A stretch of DNA of 64,000 nucleotides from Sulfitobacter aestuariivivens (GTDB lineage Bacteria > Pseudomonadota > Alphaproteobacteria > Rhodobacterales > Rhodobacteraceae), in the NCBI RefSeq assembly GCF_014763045.1, contig NZ_JACTAG010000001.1, forward strand, positions 558,001 through 622,000, read 5' to 3'. The notes beneath the pieces are model-generated. The model was given only the letters and a program-made list of their open reading frames with translations, did not search any database and had not been told where the DNA came from. The translations under genes were made by a program, and so were the position numbers. This document shows, piece by piece, positions 17,341-25,813 of the stretch (the first letter of the stretch is position 1; every line of letters begins with the position of its first letter).

Positions 17341-18321
17341 TCATGGGGCGACGATGGGTTGGGCTTTGAGATCGCTTTCGGCGAGGGTTGCACCGTTGAA
17401 CGCAGAGCCTTCTTCGAACCATGTGCGCGGGGCTGGTGCGCCCCAGAGGGTCTGGCGCTGGGGATCCTTGAGATCCCATTTGATGGGTTCGTGATCGGGG
17501 TCGATGGTCTGGTAGTCCGAGCAATAGATTTCGGTGCGGTGGCCGTCGCGGTCGCGGATATACAGGAAGAAGGCGTTGGAGATGCCGTGGCGGCCGGGGC
17601 CGCGTTCGATGTTTTCGACGTAGCCTGTGGTGCTCATCAGATCCAGCAGGTCGATGATATTGAGCGGTGTTGGCACCCAGAAAGCGACGTGATGCAGGCG
17701 CGGGCCAGTGCCATTGGTGAAGGCGATGTCGTGCACGCCGCCTTTGCGGTGCATCCAGGCGGCCCAGGAGCGTCCGGTTTCTTCGTCTGCTGTGTATTCA
17801 GTGACGCGAAAGCCCATGTCGGAGTAGAACTGCACCGCGCCGTCGACATCCGGCGCGAAGAGGTTGAAGTGGTCGATCCGGAGTGGCTTGACCCCACGGT
17901 AGAGGGTGTAGTGCTGCATGATCGAGGGCAGGCGGTCCATCTCGCGATAGAATTCCAGCGGGGTGCCCCAGGGATCGCGGGTTTGCAGGACGCGGCCCAT
18001 GAAGGGGCGCTCTATCCATGCCGTGGGGAGGTCGCGGGATCTGAACCAGCTTTCCGCCTTGTCGAGTTGTTCTTCGTCCCAGACTTTGAATCCCAGCACG
18101 CCGACGTCGCCCGTGTCCGCCTGTTTCAGGATCACACAGTGGTGGCCGCGTTCTTCCATGGCGCGCAGGTAGATGTGGGCCTTGTCCTCGTGGGTGATTT
18201 GCAGGCCGAGGGTGTCGACATAGTAAGCCCGGGCCCATTGCAGATCGGTGACCCGCAATTCGACGTGGGAAAGCCGCACGATGTTGAAGGGCGGGTAGAG
18301 GTTGGGTTGCGGTATCGGCAT
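17341..18321 (-). CDS. hpaD: homoprotocatechuate (3,4-dihydroxyphenylacetate) 2,3-dioxygenase
   Basis: This 326-residue extradiol dioxygenase has two VOC domain pairs, the type I form known from Gram-positive homoprotocatechuate dioxygenases rather than the LigB-type HpaD of enterobacteria. Metal ligands are H151 (RIDHFNLF), H210 or H211 (RLHHVAFW) and E264 (RTEIYCSD), at the spacing expected for Fe(II) or Mn(II). It opens the ring of 3,4-dihydroxyphenylacetate to 5-carboxymethyl-2-hydroxymuconate semialdehyde. The start ATG at 18321 overlaps the hpaE stop. The C-terminal tail (EPIKWDLKDPQRQTLWGAPAPRTWFEE) is typical of this subfamily. Confidence 0.93.
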   Translation of the reverse strand: MPIPQPNLYPPFNIVRLSHVELRVTDLQWARAYYVDTLGLQITHEDKAHIYLRAMEERGHHCVILKQADTGDVGVLGFKVWDEEQLDKAESWFRSRDLPTAWIERPFMGRVLQTRDPWGTPLEFYREMDRLPSIMQHYTLYRGVKPLRIDHFNLFAPDVDGAVQFYSDMGFRVTEYTADEETGRSWAAWMHRKGGVHDIAFTNGTGPRLHHVAFWVPTPLNIIDLLDLMSTTGYVENIERGPGRHGISNAFFLYIRDRDGHRTEIYCSDYQTIDPDHEPIKWDLKDPQRQTLWGAPAPRTWFEEGSAFNGATLAESDLKAQPIVAP

Positions 18322-19832
18322 CAGCCCATCCCCAGTTGGGTAATTTTGTGGGTCCCCATAGCGAAGGCGATATTCCTGGTTTCCATGTAGAAGTCAAAGC
18401 TCCAATGACCGCCGTCACGGCCGATGCCTGAGGCTTTGACGCCGCCAAAGGGGGTTGGCAGGTGGCGGACGTTTTCGGAGTTGACCCAGATCATGCCAGC
18501 CTCCATCGCGTTTGAAAAGCGCAGGGCGCGGGTGAGGTCATTTGTCCAGAGGTATCCGGCAAGGCCGTAGGCAACATTGTTGGCGATGTTGAGCGCGTCG
18601 GCTTCGTCGTCAAAGGGGATGACCGTCAAGACGGGGCCGAAGATTTCCTCCTGCGCGATGCGCATATCGAGTGTGGCATCCGTGAAGAGGGTGGGCTGAA
18701 CATAGCAGCCGGGGCCTTCGGGGGCGGAGCCGCCTGCGGCGATGGTGGCGCCTTCGTCTGCGGCGACCTTGAAGTAGCTGGTGACCTTGTCGAGGTGGGT
18801 TTTGTGAATGAGCGGGCCGATTTCAGTTTTGGGGTCGAGGGGGTGGCCCACGCGGATGTTGTTGACCCGTTCGACCAGTTTTTGCTGGAAGTCTGTCGCG
18901 ATGGATTGCTGGACCAGCAGGCGGGACGACGAGGTGCAACGTTCGCCGTTGAGTGAGTAGATCATGAAAACAGCGGCGTCCAATGCGCGGTCCAGATCTG
19001 CGTCTTCGAAGACCACGACCGGGTTCTTGCCGCCAAGTTCAAAATGGGTGCGTTTGAGGGTGTCGGCACCCTGTTTCATGATCGCGGAGCCGGTTTTGCT
19101 TTCGCCGACAAAGGCAATGGCCTTGATGTCGGGGTGTTCGGTCAGGGCGCGGCCTGCGTCTTCGCCCATGCCGTTGACGAGGTTCAGGACACCGTCGGGC
19201 AGGCCCGCGTCATGGCAGATCTCGGCCAACAGGCGGGCGGTGAGCGGGGAAAACTCGGCAGGCTTGTGGACCACGGTGCAGCCTGCGGCCAGTGCCGGGG
19301 CGATCTTCCATGTGGAAAGCATGAAGGGCGTGTTCCACGGCGTGATCACACCCACCGGGCCCATAGGCACGCGGGAGGTGACGTTCATGTGCATGTGTGT
19401 GGGCAGCGATTGGCCATCGCGGGCGGCGGGGGCCATGTCAGCAAAGAAGCGGAAGTTTTCGGCGCCACGCAGGGCGGCCTTGGACATGAACTTGAAGGCT
19501 TGTCCTGTGTCCCAGCATTCGCAAAGTGCGATTTCCTCAGCGCGTTCGACAATCAGGTCAGCGATTTTGTGCAGCAGTTTCTTGCGCGCCGCACCCGGCA
19601 TGGCGGCCCAGGCGGGGAAGGCGGCCTTGGCGGCCTGGGCTGCGGCGTCGATGTCTTGCGCGCCGGAACGGGCGACATCGGCGATATGGCTATCATCGAC
19701 GGGCGATGTCGTGGCAAAGGTCTTGCCCGATTGGGCGGGGACCGACGTGCCGCCAATCAGGTTTTCGATGCCGCCCTGGCGACGCGCGAGCACACGCGCG
19801 AGCTTTGACTTGTTGGTTTCAAGATCGCTCAT
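18321..19832 (-). CDS. hpaE: 5-carboxymethyl-2-hydroxymuconate semialdehyde dehydrogenase
   Basis: This 503-residue NAD-dependent aldehyde dehydrogenase oxidises the ring-cleavage product of HpaD to 5-carboxymethyl-2-hydroxymuconate. Landmarks are TPWNTPF (164-170), the general base E265 in FELGGKNP and the nucleophile C299 in NGERCTSSSR. The C-terminus has PFGGVKASGIGRDGG. Assignment to HpaE rather than another ALDH rests on its position between hpaD and hpaF. Its start at 19832 overlaps the hpaF stop by 4 bp and its stop abuts the hpaD start. Confidence 0.93.
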   Translation of the reverse strand: MSDLETNKSKLARVLARRQGGIENLIGGTSVPAQSGKTFATTSPVDDSHIADVARSGAQDIDAAAQAAKAAFPAWAAMPGAARKKLLHKIADLIVERAEEIALCECWDTGQAFKFMSKAALRGAENFRFFADMAPAARDGQSLPTHMHMNVTSRVPMGPVGVITPWNTPFMLSTWKIAPALAAGCTVVHKPAEFSPLTARLLAEICHDAGLPDGVLNLVNGMGEDAGRALTEHPDIKAIAFVGESKTGSAIMKQGADTLKRTHFELGGKNPVVVFEDADLDRALDAAVFMIYSLNGERCTSSSRLLVQQSIATDFQQKLVERVNNIRVGHPLDPKTEIGPLIHKTHLDKVTSYFKVAADEGATIAAGGSAPEGPGCYVQPTLFTDATLDMRIAQEEIFGPVLTVIPFDDEADALNIANNVAYGLAGYLWTNDLTRALRFSNAMEAGMIWVNSENVRHLPTPFGGVKASGIGRDGGHWSFDFYMETRNIAFAMGTHKITQLGMG

Positions 19833-20221
19833 GACGGGGCTCCTGCGATGTAGCGGCGGATTGAGCTGGTTTTTGGCGATAGCGCGGGGTCGATGTCGCG
19901 CATTTCAAGCGACAACATGAAAGAGGAATTGGCAAGGACGTCCGCGCAAAATTCTTCGGCGGCGGCAAAGATCAGGGCGGTGGCCTTTTCCTTGTCATCC
20001 TGCGCACGGCCTGCGCGCAGGCGGATCGACAGATCAAGGTAGGCGTGGTCCGGGTTGCCATCGGCCATCACCACGTGATCGGCGCGCAGCGCACGTATGC
20101 GGATGCCTGCCAGCGGGAAAAGGCCAGTGTCGATCGCGGCAAGGCGCACGGTTTCGCAGAACGCGGCAATATCCATACGCTCTTCAAGATTGGGGGAATA
20201 GTCGATATGAAAATGGGGCAT
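19829..20221 (-). CDS. hpaF: 5-carboxymethyl-2-hydroxymuconate delta-isomerase
   Basis: This 130-residue tautomerase-superfamily protein begins Met-Pro (MPHFHIDYSPNLEE); Pro1, once the initiator is removed, is the catalytic base in this family. It isomerises 5-carboxymethyl-2-hydroxymuconate to 5-oxopent-3-ene-1,2,5-tricarboxylate. The length fits the CHMI family. The ATG at 20221 is required to put Pro next to Met; in-frame sequence upstream to 20362 runs through the promoter and hpaR. It is the first gene of the operon, transcribed away from hpaR. Confidence 0.9.
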   Translation of the reverse strand: MPHFHIDYSPNLEERMDIAAFCETVRLAAIDTGLFPLAGIRIRALRADHVVMADGNPDHAYLDLSIRLRAGRAQDDKEKATALIFAAAEEFCADVLANSSFMLSLEMRDIDPALSPKTSSIRRYIAGAPS

Positions 20222-20240
20222 ATGTCGTTTCTGAATGAAT

Positions 20241-20260
20241 TTACTTGTCTTGTTAAGTAA
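20241..20260. promoter_or_regulatory. palindromic operator between hpaF and hpaR
   Basis: TTACTTGTCTTGTTAAGTAA has perfect 6-bp arms (TTACTT/AAGTAA). It covers the predicted -10 of the hpaF promoter, as expected for repression by the divergently encoded HpaR. Assignment to HpaR is inferred from position. Confidence 0.6.
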
Positions 20261-20278
20261 TATCGATGCGATTGTCAA
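20250..20278 (-). promoter_or_regulatory. predicted sigma-70 promoter of the hpa operon
   Basis: On the minus strand a perfect -35 box TTGACA (20278-20273) is followed after 17 bp by a weak -10 TAACAA (20255-20250), about 30 bp upstream of hpaF. The -10 lies inside the palindrome. Confidence 0.5.
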
Positions 20279-20292
20279 GGATGGATTAAAGT

Positions 20293-20721
20293 ATGAGCCT
20301 GCGCCGCACGGATCGTTCGTTGCCCATTGCGCTGTTGCGTGCCCGAGAAACGGTGATGGCACCGGTGCGGGTCATGTTGTCCAATAGCGGGATATCAGAA
20401 CAAAAGTGGCGCGTCATCCGGGTGCTGGATGAAAGCGGGCCGATGGAGCAGACCGCGCTTGCGCATGCGGCGTGTCTGTTGTTGCCCAGCCTCACGCGGA
20501 TGTTGCGATCGATGGAGGAAGAAGGATTGCTGACCCGGACTGTGGGCACAGATGACAAGCGCAAGTCCATCGTCAGTATCACAGAGGCGGGTCGCAAGGT
20601 GCTGCGGGATCATGCGGGCGCCAGTGCGGCGATTGCCGCGGATCTGGAAGCGCGGTTCGGGGCGGAGAGGTTGGAAGAGCTTTTGGATTTGCTTGAAGCA
20701 TTGACCGATCAGGAGACGTAG
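20293..20721 (+). CDS. hpaR: homoprotocatechuate degradation operon regulator (MarR family)
   Basis: This 142-residue MarR regulator closely follows the HpaR pattern: SLPIALLRARETVMAPVRVML at the N-terminus, ISEQKWRVIRVLDESGPMEQTALA in the first helices, LLLPSLTRMLRSMEEEGLLTR for the recognition helix and wing entry, and DDKRKSIVSITEAGRKVL for the wing. Known HpaR/HpcR proteins repress the meta-cleavage operon until 4-hydroxyphenylacetate or homoprotocatechuate binds. It is divergent from hpaF with a 71-bp gap holding a palindrome. The start ATG at 20293 lies just before the conserved N-terminus. Confidence 0.92.
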   Translation: MSLRRTDRSLPIALLRARETVMAPVRVMLSNSGISEQKWRVIRVLDESGPMEQTALAHAACLLLPSLTRMLRSMEEEGLLTRTVGTDDKRKSIVSITEAGRKVLRDHAGASAAIAADLEARFGAERLEELLDLLEALTDQET

Positions 20722-20724
20722 AGA

Positions 20725-20769
20725 CGGAATTTTTCAAAATTCCGACCCGCATTTTTTTGAAAAAATGCG
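20725..20769. terminator. tandem hairpins between convergent hpaR and beta-galactosidase genes
   Basis: Two A/T-rich stems lie side by side. The first is CGGAATTTT/AAAATTCCG (20725-20744). The second is CGCATTTTTT/AAAAAATGCG (20748-20769), each with a 2-nt centre. The second stem contains its own U-tract on both strands, so it can terminate in both directions. A related tandem element is at 25814-25863. Confidence 0.75.
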
Positions 20770-20775
20770 ACGCCG

Positions 20776-22665
20776 TCAGAGCGGCCACCACACCACATCT
20801 GCCGCAGCGATGCTGGTGCCGTTCCAGGTAACGGTGTCAGGGCTGTAGTTGAAAGCGAAGCGGTGCGTCGCCGTATCGCGCAAGCGCAGGCCGTCCGGCA
20901 GGTCTTCCAACGTCAAATCAAGGCCCAGCAGATCGATCACCCGGTCCCACAGCGCGGCATCCGGCCAGCCTGCCAGATAGTGCAGGCCATCCTTGCCCAC
21001 CATGAGTGGTGCCCCGTCTGCCATCTCAAGCGCCGTTTCGGCATCCCCTTCAAGCGTTTCGTGCCAATGAAGTACCGCACCGCCACCTGTCACAGGGCGC
21101 GCGGTGCCGGGGGGCAGGCTTTCGACGCAGGAGACAGTAGTCTTCAGGCCGGGCAGGTTCGGGCCCATTGGCATGGGAATGCTCAGCTCGTCCGTGATCA
21201 AATTGGCACGCGGACCCAGCAAGCATGTAGTTTGGCCGATTGCGGCCCGCAGGGGGTCGGGCAGGGTGCCAAGGCCGGGGGCGAGCACAAGCTTGTAGGC
21301 ACTCAGGTCGGAGGTCTCTGCGGGCAGAATATCTACCGACAGGCCGCGACGGCGCAGGGCGCGGTAGGCGTCAAAAATCAGGCGAAAATAGTCGAAATCT
21401 GCGCCTTGGGGCAGGACATTCCACGCCCAAGACGACGGGTAATCAAAGATCAGGGCGACGGGTGCGGCAGCGATGCCGACGTCCGGCATGTCGCGCAGTT
21501 CTGCGGCCACGGCAGCGGCTTCTGCTGTGCCGGGGGCGGGCGCGTCATCCGGGCGTTTGAGGCCTGCGTGCATCTGTTCTTGCGCAAACGGGGCCTGCCG
21601 CCACCGGAAATAGCTGACGATTTCGGCACCGTGGGCAAACGCCTCCCACGTCCACAGGCGGACCATGCCCGGCAGAGGTGCAGGATTATAGGGGGCCCAG
21701 TTTACCGGACCGGGTTGCTGTTCCATCACCCACCAGCGGCCCGCGTTCATGGCGCGGTAAAGGTCATGGTGAAAGGCCTGCATGTCCGGATCGCCCTGGC
21801 GCAGGTAGCGGGCCTTGTATTCGGGGCTGGCTTCGAGCCGGTCAGAGAGAAAGCCAATTGGGTAGCTGTCCCAAGAGGCGATATCGAGGTCGCGGGCGAC
21901 AGCGAAATGATCGAACTCCAGCACCCGGCCCATGTAGTTGTGGATCAGCGGTTTGTCGGTGTGTTTGCGCAGGGCGGCGGCCTGCGCGGCGTTCCATTGC
22001 ACCACCTGATCAGAGGCGAAGCGGCGAAAAGCCAGTTCGTGGCTGGGGTTAGGCTGCGTTACGGTGAGGTTGGGCAGGTCGATATCATTGAAATCGCTGT
22101 ATTCCATCGACCAGAACACGTTGCCCCATGCGCGGTTCAAAGCATCCGGGCTTTGATACTTCTGGGCCAGCCAGTTGCGAAAGGCGTCTTTGGCCGCAGC
22201 CGAATAGCTCAGAACCGTGTCGTGGCAGCCGTATTCATTGTCAATCTGCCAGGCGGCGACATGCGGGTTCTTGCCATAGCGCTCTGCCAGGCGCGCAGCC
22301 ATTGCGGCAGCAGCGTCGCGGTATCCGTCGTGGCTGTGGCAGTAGTGGCGGCGGGAGCCAAAGGTGCGCGGATGGCCCGTAGCGTCGACCGCCAGCATGT
22401 CCGGGAAACGGTCCAGCATCCAGCGGGGCGGGGTGGCGGACGGGGTGCCGAGGATGACCCGCAGGCCCGCACCGCCCAGCGTTTCTATGGCGCGGTCGAG
22501 CCAGTCAAAATCAAACTGGCCCGGGTCAGGTTCAAGCCGCGACCAGGCGAATTCGCCGATGCGGACCCATGAGAGGCCAACAGAGACCATCTCTGCCGCA
22601 TCGCGTGCCCACATCTCTTCGGGCCAGTGTTCGGGGTAGTAGCAGACCCCGAGGGCGCGCTTCAC
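20776..22665 (-). CDS. beta-galactosidase, glycoside hydrolase family 42
   Basis: This 629-residue cytoplasmic enzyme starts with the GH42 signature GVCYYPEHWPEEMWARD and WVRIGEFAWSRLEP. The acid/base is E144 in WQIDNEYG and the nucleophile is E315 in VMEQQPGPVNW, at the spacing known for GH42. A trimerisation domain and a short C-terminal beta domain follow. It would release galactose from imported galactosides. The start is a GTG at 22665 overlapping the lactonase stop (GTGA) with an AGGTGA ribosome binding site. It ends the minus-strand galactose operon. Confidence 0.93.
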   Translation of the reverse strand: MKRALGVCYYPEHWPEEMWARDAAEMVSVGLSWVRIGEFAWSRLEPDPGQFDFDWLDRAIETLGGAGLRVILGTPSATPPRWMLDRFPDMLAVDATGHPRTFGSRRHYCHSHDGYRDAAAAMAARLAERYGKNPHVAAWQIDNEYGCHDTVLSYSAAAKDAFRNWLAQKYQSPDALNRAWGNVFWSMEYSDFNDIDLPNLTVTQPNPSHELAFRRFASDQVVQWNAAQAAALRKHTDKPLIHNYMGRVLEFDHFAVARDLDIASWDSYPIGFLSDRLEASPEYKARYLRQGDPDMQAFHHDLYRAMNAGRWWVMEQQPGPVNWAPYNPAPLPGMVRLWTWEAFAHGAEIVSYFRWRQAPFAQEQMHAGLKRPDDAPAPGTAEAAAVAAELRDMPDVGIAAAPVALIFDYPSSWAWNVLPQGADFDYFRLIFDAYRALRRRGLSVDILPAETSDLSAYKLVLAPGLGTLPDPLRAAIGQTTCLLGPRANLITDELSIPMPMGPNLPGLKTTVSCVESLPPGTARPVTGGGAVLHWHETLEGDAETALEMADGAPLMVGKDGLHYLAGWPDAALWDRVIDLLGLDLTLEDLPDGLRLRDTATHRFAFNYSPDTVTWNGTSIAAADVVWWPL

Positions 22666-23519
22666 AGGATCACCTGAGGTTCGGGCAGGCCTTGCGCCAC
22701 GTTCAGGGCGACATGGGTGCGGCCATTGCCGGGATGGCGTGCAAGGTTTTCGGCGGCGATCCCTTCGGTGGCCGAGGTCACATAAAGATCGCGCAGGTCG
22801 GGTCCGCCGAACGCGGGGCATGTGACCTGCAGGGCGGGCACGGAGATGTCGCGCAAGTGCGTGCGGTCAGGGGCAAAGCACGAGACGCAGGCACCACCCC
22901 AACGGGCGAGCCAGAGATTGCCATCGGTGTCGGTGACAGCCCCGTCGGGTGCGCCGTCCTCATCGCGCAGGTCGATGAATACCGTCGGGGGGCCGTCGGG
23001 CCAGCCGTTTTCCTGTTCAAGCGGTTGTCGCATCACAATGCCAAGCTCCACCCCGGTGTAGTAGGCGCAAGAGCGGTCGGGCGCAAAACAGATGGCGTTG
23101 GGAATGTCGGCTGTGGGGATCAGCTGACGCAGATCGCCCCTGTAGTAGCGGTAGAATGCGCCGGCGCCGGTTTCTGCTGCCTTGCCCATGGTGCCGATCC
23201 AGAAGCCGCCCCATGGGTCAGCGCGCCCATCGTTGGAGCGGGTGACGGGTTTGTCGGCCTCCAGCGCTATCACGTGGTCGCGGGTGCCGGTGGTCAGATC
23301 AAAGCGCCAGAGCGCCGTTTCCGAGGCGATCAGCAGGGTGGTTTCATCGACCCAGCCTGCCGCTGAATAATGTTCGTCGAACTGCCATTCGCGCGGACCC
23401 GCGTCAGTCAGGCCAAACATCTTTTTCTCTACGATGTCAAACCAGTAGAGTGTGTTGTTCAATGGATGCCAGAGGGGACCTTCGCCCAGTGTGCAGATGC
23501 GGTGGTCGTAAAGTTTCAT
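22662..23519 (-). CDS. SMP-30/gluconolactonase family sugar lactonase
   Basis: This 285-residue six-bladed propeller protein has LGEGPLWHP near residue 11 (metal-binding Glu), RSNDGRADPWGGFWIGTMG near residue 95 and PDGAVTDTDGNLWLARWGG near 190, the repeated family signatures. The family opens aldonolactones such as L-arabinono- or D-galactonolactone. Between a galactose dehydrogenase-like gene and dgoA/dgoK, hydrolysis of D-galactono-lactone is the likely role. The ATG at 23519 overlaps the dgoA stop by 4 bp. Confidence 0.87.
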   Translation of the reverse strand: MKLYDHRICTLGEGPLWHPLNNTLYWFDIVEKKMFGLTDAGPREWQFDEHYSAAGWVDETTLLIASETALWRFDLTTGTRDHVIALEADKPVTRSNDGRADPWGGFWIGTMGKAAETGAGAFYRYYRGDLRQLIPTADIPNAICFAPDRSCAYYTGVELGIVMRQPLEQENGWPDGPPTVFIDLRDEDGAPDGAVTDTDGNLWLARWGGACVSCFAPDRTHLRDISVPALQVTCPAFGGPDLRDLYVTSATEGIAAENLARHPGNGRTHVALNVAQGLPEPQVIL

Positions 23520-24121
23520 CCTGCAGCCTCCTTGTAGGCGGCCACGATGTCACGGGCGCGCTGGGCGACGTCTTCGCCGCTGAGGCCGGGTTTGTAGAGG
23601 GCAGAGCCGATGCCAAAACCATCCGCGCTGGCGGCGATCCAGTCGCCGAAATTGTCGGGGCCAGCGCCACCGACGGCGTAGACCTTAGTACCCTTTGGCA
23701 GGATGGCACGCATAGCAGCAAGTCCTGCCGGGCCTGCCATGGTTCCGGGGAATAGCTTGAGGCCGTCGGCCCCGGCGTCAAGGGCCATGAAGGCTTCGGT
23801 GGGGCTGAAGATGCCCGGCCAGCTTTGCAGGCCGCGATCTTTGGTGTGTCTGATCACTGCCGGATTGCAGTTGGGCGAGACGATGAGCTGGCCGCCTGCG
23901 TCGGCCACGGCGTCAACCTCATCCACGGTCAGGACGGTGCCTGCGCCTACAAGGGCCGCGCCGCCAAAGGCGTTCGCCATCAGGGTGATGCTTTGCAGCG
24001 GATCGGGGGAGTTCAGGGGCACTTCGATGGTGGAAAAACCCGCGTTGACCAACGTGCCGCCGATATCGAGGACGTCGTCAGGTGTAATGCCGCGCAGGAT
24101 GGCGATGAGGGGAAGGCTCAT
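23516..24121 (-). CDS. dgoA: 2-dehydro-3-deoxy-6-phosphogalactonate aldolase
   Basis: This 201-residue class I aldolase of the KDPG/KDPGal family has the N-terminal LIAILRGITPDDV, the catalytic Glu in STIEVPLNSPDP and the Schiff-base Lys in DGLKLFPG (about residue 122). It cleaves KDPGal to pyruvate and glyceraldehyde 3-phosphate in the cytoplasm. The segment EVPLNSP is the version typical of DgoA rather than Eda. It overlaps dgoK upstream and the lactonase downstream by 4 bp each. Confidence 0.93.
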   Translation of the reverse strand: MSLPLIAILRGITPDDVLDIGGTLVNAGFSTIEVPLNSPDPLQSITLMANAFGGAALVGAGTVLTVDEVDAVADAGGQLIVSPNCNPAVIRHTKDRGLQSWPGIFSPTEAFMALDAGADGLKLFPGTMAGPAGLAAMRAILPKGTKVYAVGGAGPDNFGDWIAASADGFGIGSALYKPGLSGEDVAQRARDIVAAYKEAAG

Positions 24122-25020
24122 GAAGGATCCTTGAGGCTGCGGTAGGCGGCGGTGAGGCCTGCCAGCGTCATGCGTTCGGCGTCGGCCACGGTGGCAGGGA
24201 CGCCCTGTGCGGCCAATGCTGCGGCGTAGTGTTGCGACTGGGTGACCCCACCGATCAGGGCAATCTGGCGGCCAAGCCAGTAAGGTCGGGCGGCAGCAAG
24301 CTCCGCGCCGATCAGCAGGCCTGACAGCCGCGCGCGGGATGTGGCGGGGGAGATACCTGCCAGCAAATCGCTGGCACGGATACCAAAGAGAGCGGCGGCA
24401 AGCTTTTCAGGGCGGGAAAGTGCGTCGGCGACGGCAGTCTCAAAGGCTGCAGCGTCCCAATCGTTGGTCGCGACAGAGTGGCGCAGCACAGATTGGTCGC
24501 AGAGCAGCGCATACATCTCGCCGCTCATGTAGGTTTGGAAGCTGATCACCTCGCCGGCGCTGACTTCGGCCCATTTGGTATGGGTGCCGGGCAGGCAAAG
24601 GATACCGTCCCAGCCGGGGTTAAGGGCGAGGAAACCCGCGATCTGGGTTTCTTCGCCGCGCATCACATCGGCGGGGCTGTCTTGTTTGAGGCCCGCGATG
24701 ATGTGAACGGGGTTGGTGCCGCAGGTGGTTTCGGCAAAGCTGTCGCCAAGCGGAGGTGTCGGGACTGTGCGATAGGGGGCCTCGACCCAGCCTTGCCTTG
24801 AGCCGACCATGCCGCAGGCGATGATGGGCGTGCCGTCTGGCGTATTCCAGTCGGCAATGAGGTTTTGCAGCGCGGGCCCAAAGCCGTCGCGGCTGAGCGT
24901 GCCCATGCCATCGTTCGATTGCGCCCTGACCTCGACCGATCCGCCCTGCATGCCCCAGACGCGCAGGTTGGAGGTGCCCCAGTCAACGGCAATCCAGGTG
25001 ATATGCGGTGATGGTGCCAT
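24118..25020 (-). CDS. dgoK: 2-dehydro-3-deoxygalactonokinase
   Basis: This 300-residue sugar kinase of the DgoK family has an N-terminal phosphate-binding strand WIAVDWGTSNLRVWGM, then IACGMVGSRQGWVEAPY, LPGTHTKWAEV (about residue 140) and a late GGVTQSQHYAAAL. It phosphorylates 2-dehydro-3-deoxy-galactonate with ATP, feeding DgoA. The ATG at 25020 is one base after the SDR stop (TGA-C-ATG); a possible upstream ATG at 25056 would lie within the SDR gene. Confidence 0.93.
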   Translation of the reverse strand: MAPSPHITWIAVDWGTSNLRVWGMQGGSVEVRAQSNDGMGTLSRDGFGPALQNLIADWNTPDGTPIIACGMVGSRQGWVEAPYRTVPTPPLGDSFAETTCGTNPVHIIAGLKQDSPADVMRGEETQIAGFLALNPGWDGILCLPGTHTKWAEVSAGEVISFQTYMSGEMYALLCDQSVLRHSVATNDWDAAAFETAVADALSRPEKLAAALFGIRASDLLAGISPATSRARLSGLLIGAELAAARPYWLGRQIALIGGVTQSQHYAAALAAQGVPATVADAERMTLAGLTAAYRSLKDPS

Positions 25021-25021
25021 G

Positions 25022-25792
25022 TCAGCCTGTTGAAACAACGCCGCCGTCGACAACAAGGCATTGCCCGGTCATCATGCGGCTGGTGCCTGAGGCCAGAAAC
25101 AGTACCGCATCGACAATATCTTGCGGGACAAGGTGGGTCTTGAGGCACTGGCGGTCCAGATGCGCCGCCAACCCTTCGGGCGTTGCCCATTTTTCCAGTT
25201 GTTTTTCCGTCAGTACCCAGCCCGGCGCCAGCGCGTTCACGCGCACGCCCGCAGGCCCCATTTCGCGCGCCAGCGTGTGGCTGAGCGAGGTGATGGCTGC
25301 ATTGGCCGCCGTGTAGGCCGGATAGCCGACATTGCCCATCATATAGCTGATCGAGGAGAAATTGATAATGGAGCCTGACCCGCGTTTGATCATCATCTTG
25401 CCTGCGGCCTGTGCCGCAAAGAAGTAGGCCTTGAGGTTGATGGATTGCAAGCGGTCCCATTCGTCTGGCGTGATGTCTTGCCAGTTGTGGCGTTGATCAT
25501 TGGCCGCGTTCGAGACCAGCACATCTAAAGGGCCATGTGCCTCTGCCGCACCCTCTATCGAGGCTTGCAGGGCAGCGGTGTCGGTGATGTCGCCCTGGAT
25601 GAACATCGGCGCGCGCCCATGTTTTTCGGTCATTTCATCTACAAAGGCGCTGGCATCGGAGCGGCCGATGAAGGCCACCTTTGCGCCCTGCGCCAAAAAG
25701 CCGTCGGTCAGCGAGGCCCCGATGCCGGAACCACCGCCGGTGATGTAGACAGAAGCGCCTTCGAGGTCGTGAAAGGTTGCGGTCGGGGTCAT
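25022..25792 (-). CDS. SDR family oxidoreductase, probable galactose 1-dehydrogenase
   Basis: This 256-residue short-chain dehydrogenase has the cofactor motif TGGGSGIG (18-25), D69 near the adenine site, N95-A-A and Ser at about 147. The catalytic Tyr is Y160, but the lysine expected four residues later is N164 (YTAAN in place of YxxxK). Operon context (lactonase, dgoK, dgoA, galactosidases) points to oxidation of galactose to galactonolactone with NAD(P). The missing lysine makes activity uncertain. The ATG at 25792 follows AAGGA by 9 bp; ATGs at 25801 and 25819 are less well placed. Hairpins separate it from the alpha-galactosidase gene. Confidence 0.8.
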   Translation of the reverse strand: MTPTATFHDLEGASVYITGGGSGIGASLTDGFLAQGAKVAFIGRSDASAFVDEMTEKHGRAPMFIQGDITDTAALQASIEGAAEAHGPLDVLVSNAANDQRHNWQDITPDEWDRLQSINLKAYFFAAQAAGKMMIKRGSGSIINFSSISYMMGNVGYPAYTAANAAITSLSHTLAREMGPAGVRVNALAPGWVLTEKQLEKWATPEGLAAHLDRQCLKTHLVPQDIVDAVLFLASGTSRMMTGQCLVVDGGVVSTG

Positions 25793-25813
25793 GGGCGGCA
25801 TCCTTGGTTGACG

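Noticed and set aside
15924..17369. 481-codon open frame antisense to the aromatic amino acid decarboxylase
   Set aside because: It is a high-GC shadow of the real gene, with Gly/Ala/His-rich low-information sequence and no motif or ribosome binding site.
17182..18390. 402-codon open frame antisense to hpaD
   Set aside because: It is a shadow frame; hpaD on the minus strand has all metal ligands.
20863..22572. 569-codon open frame antisense to the GH42 beta-galactosidase
   Set aside because: The opposite strand has catalytic residues at the correct spacing; this frame has no family features.
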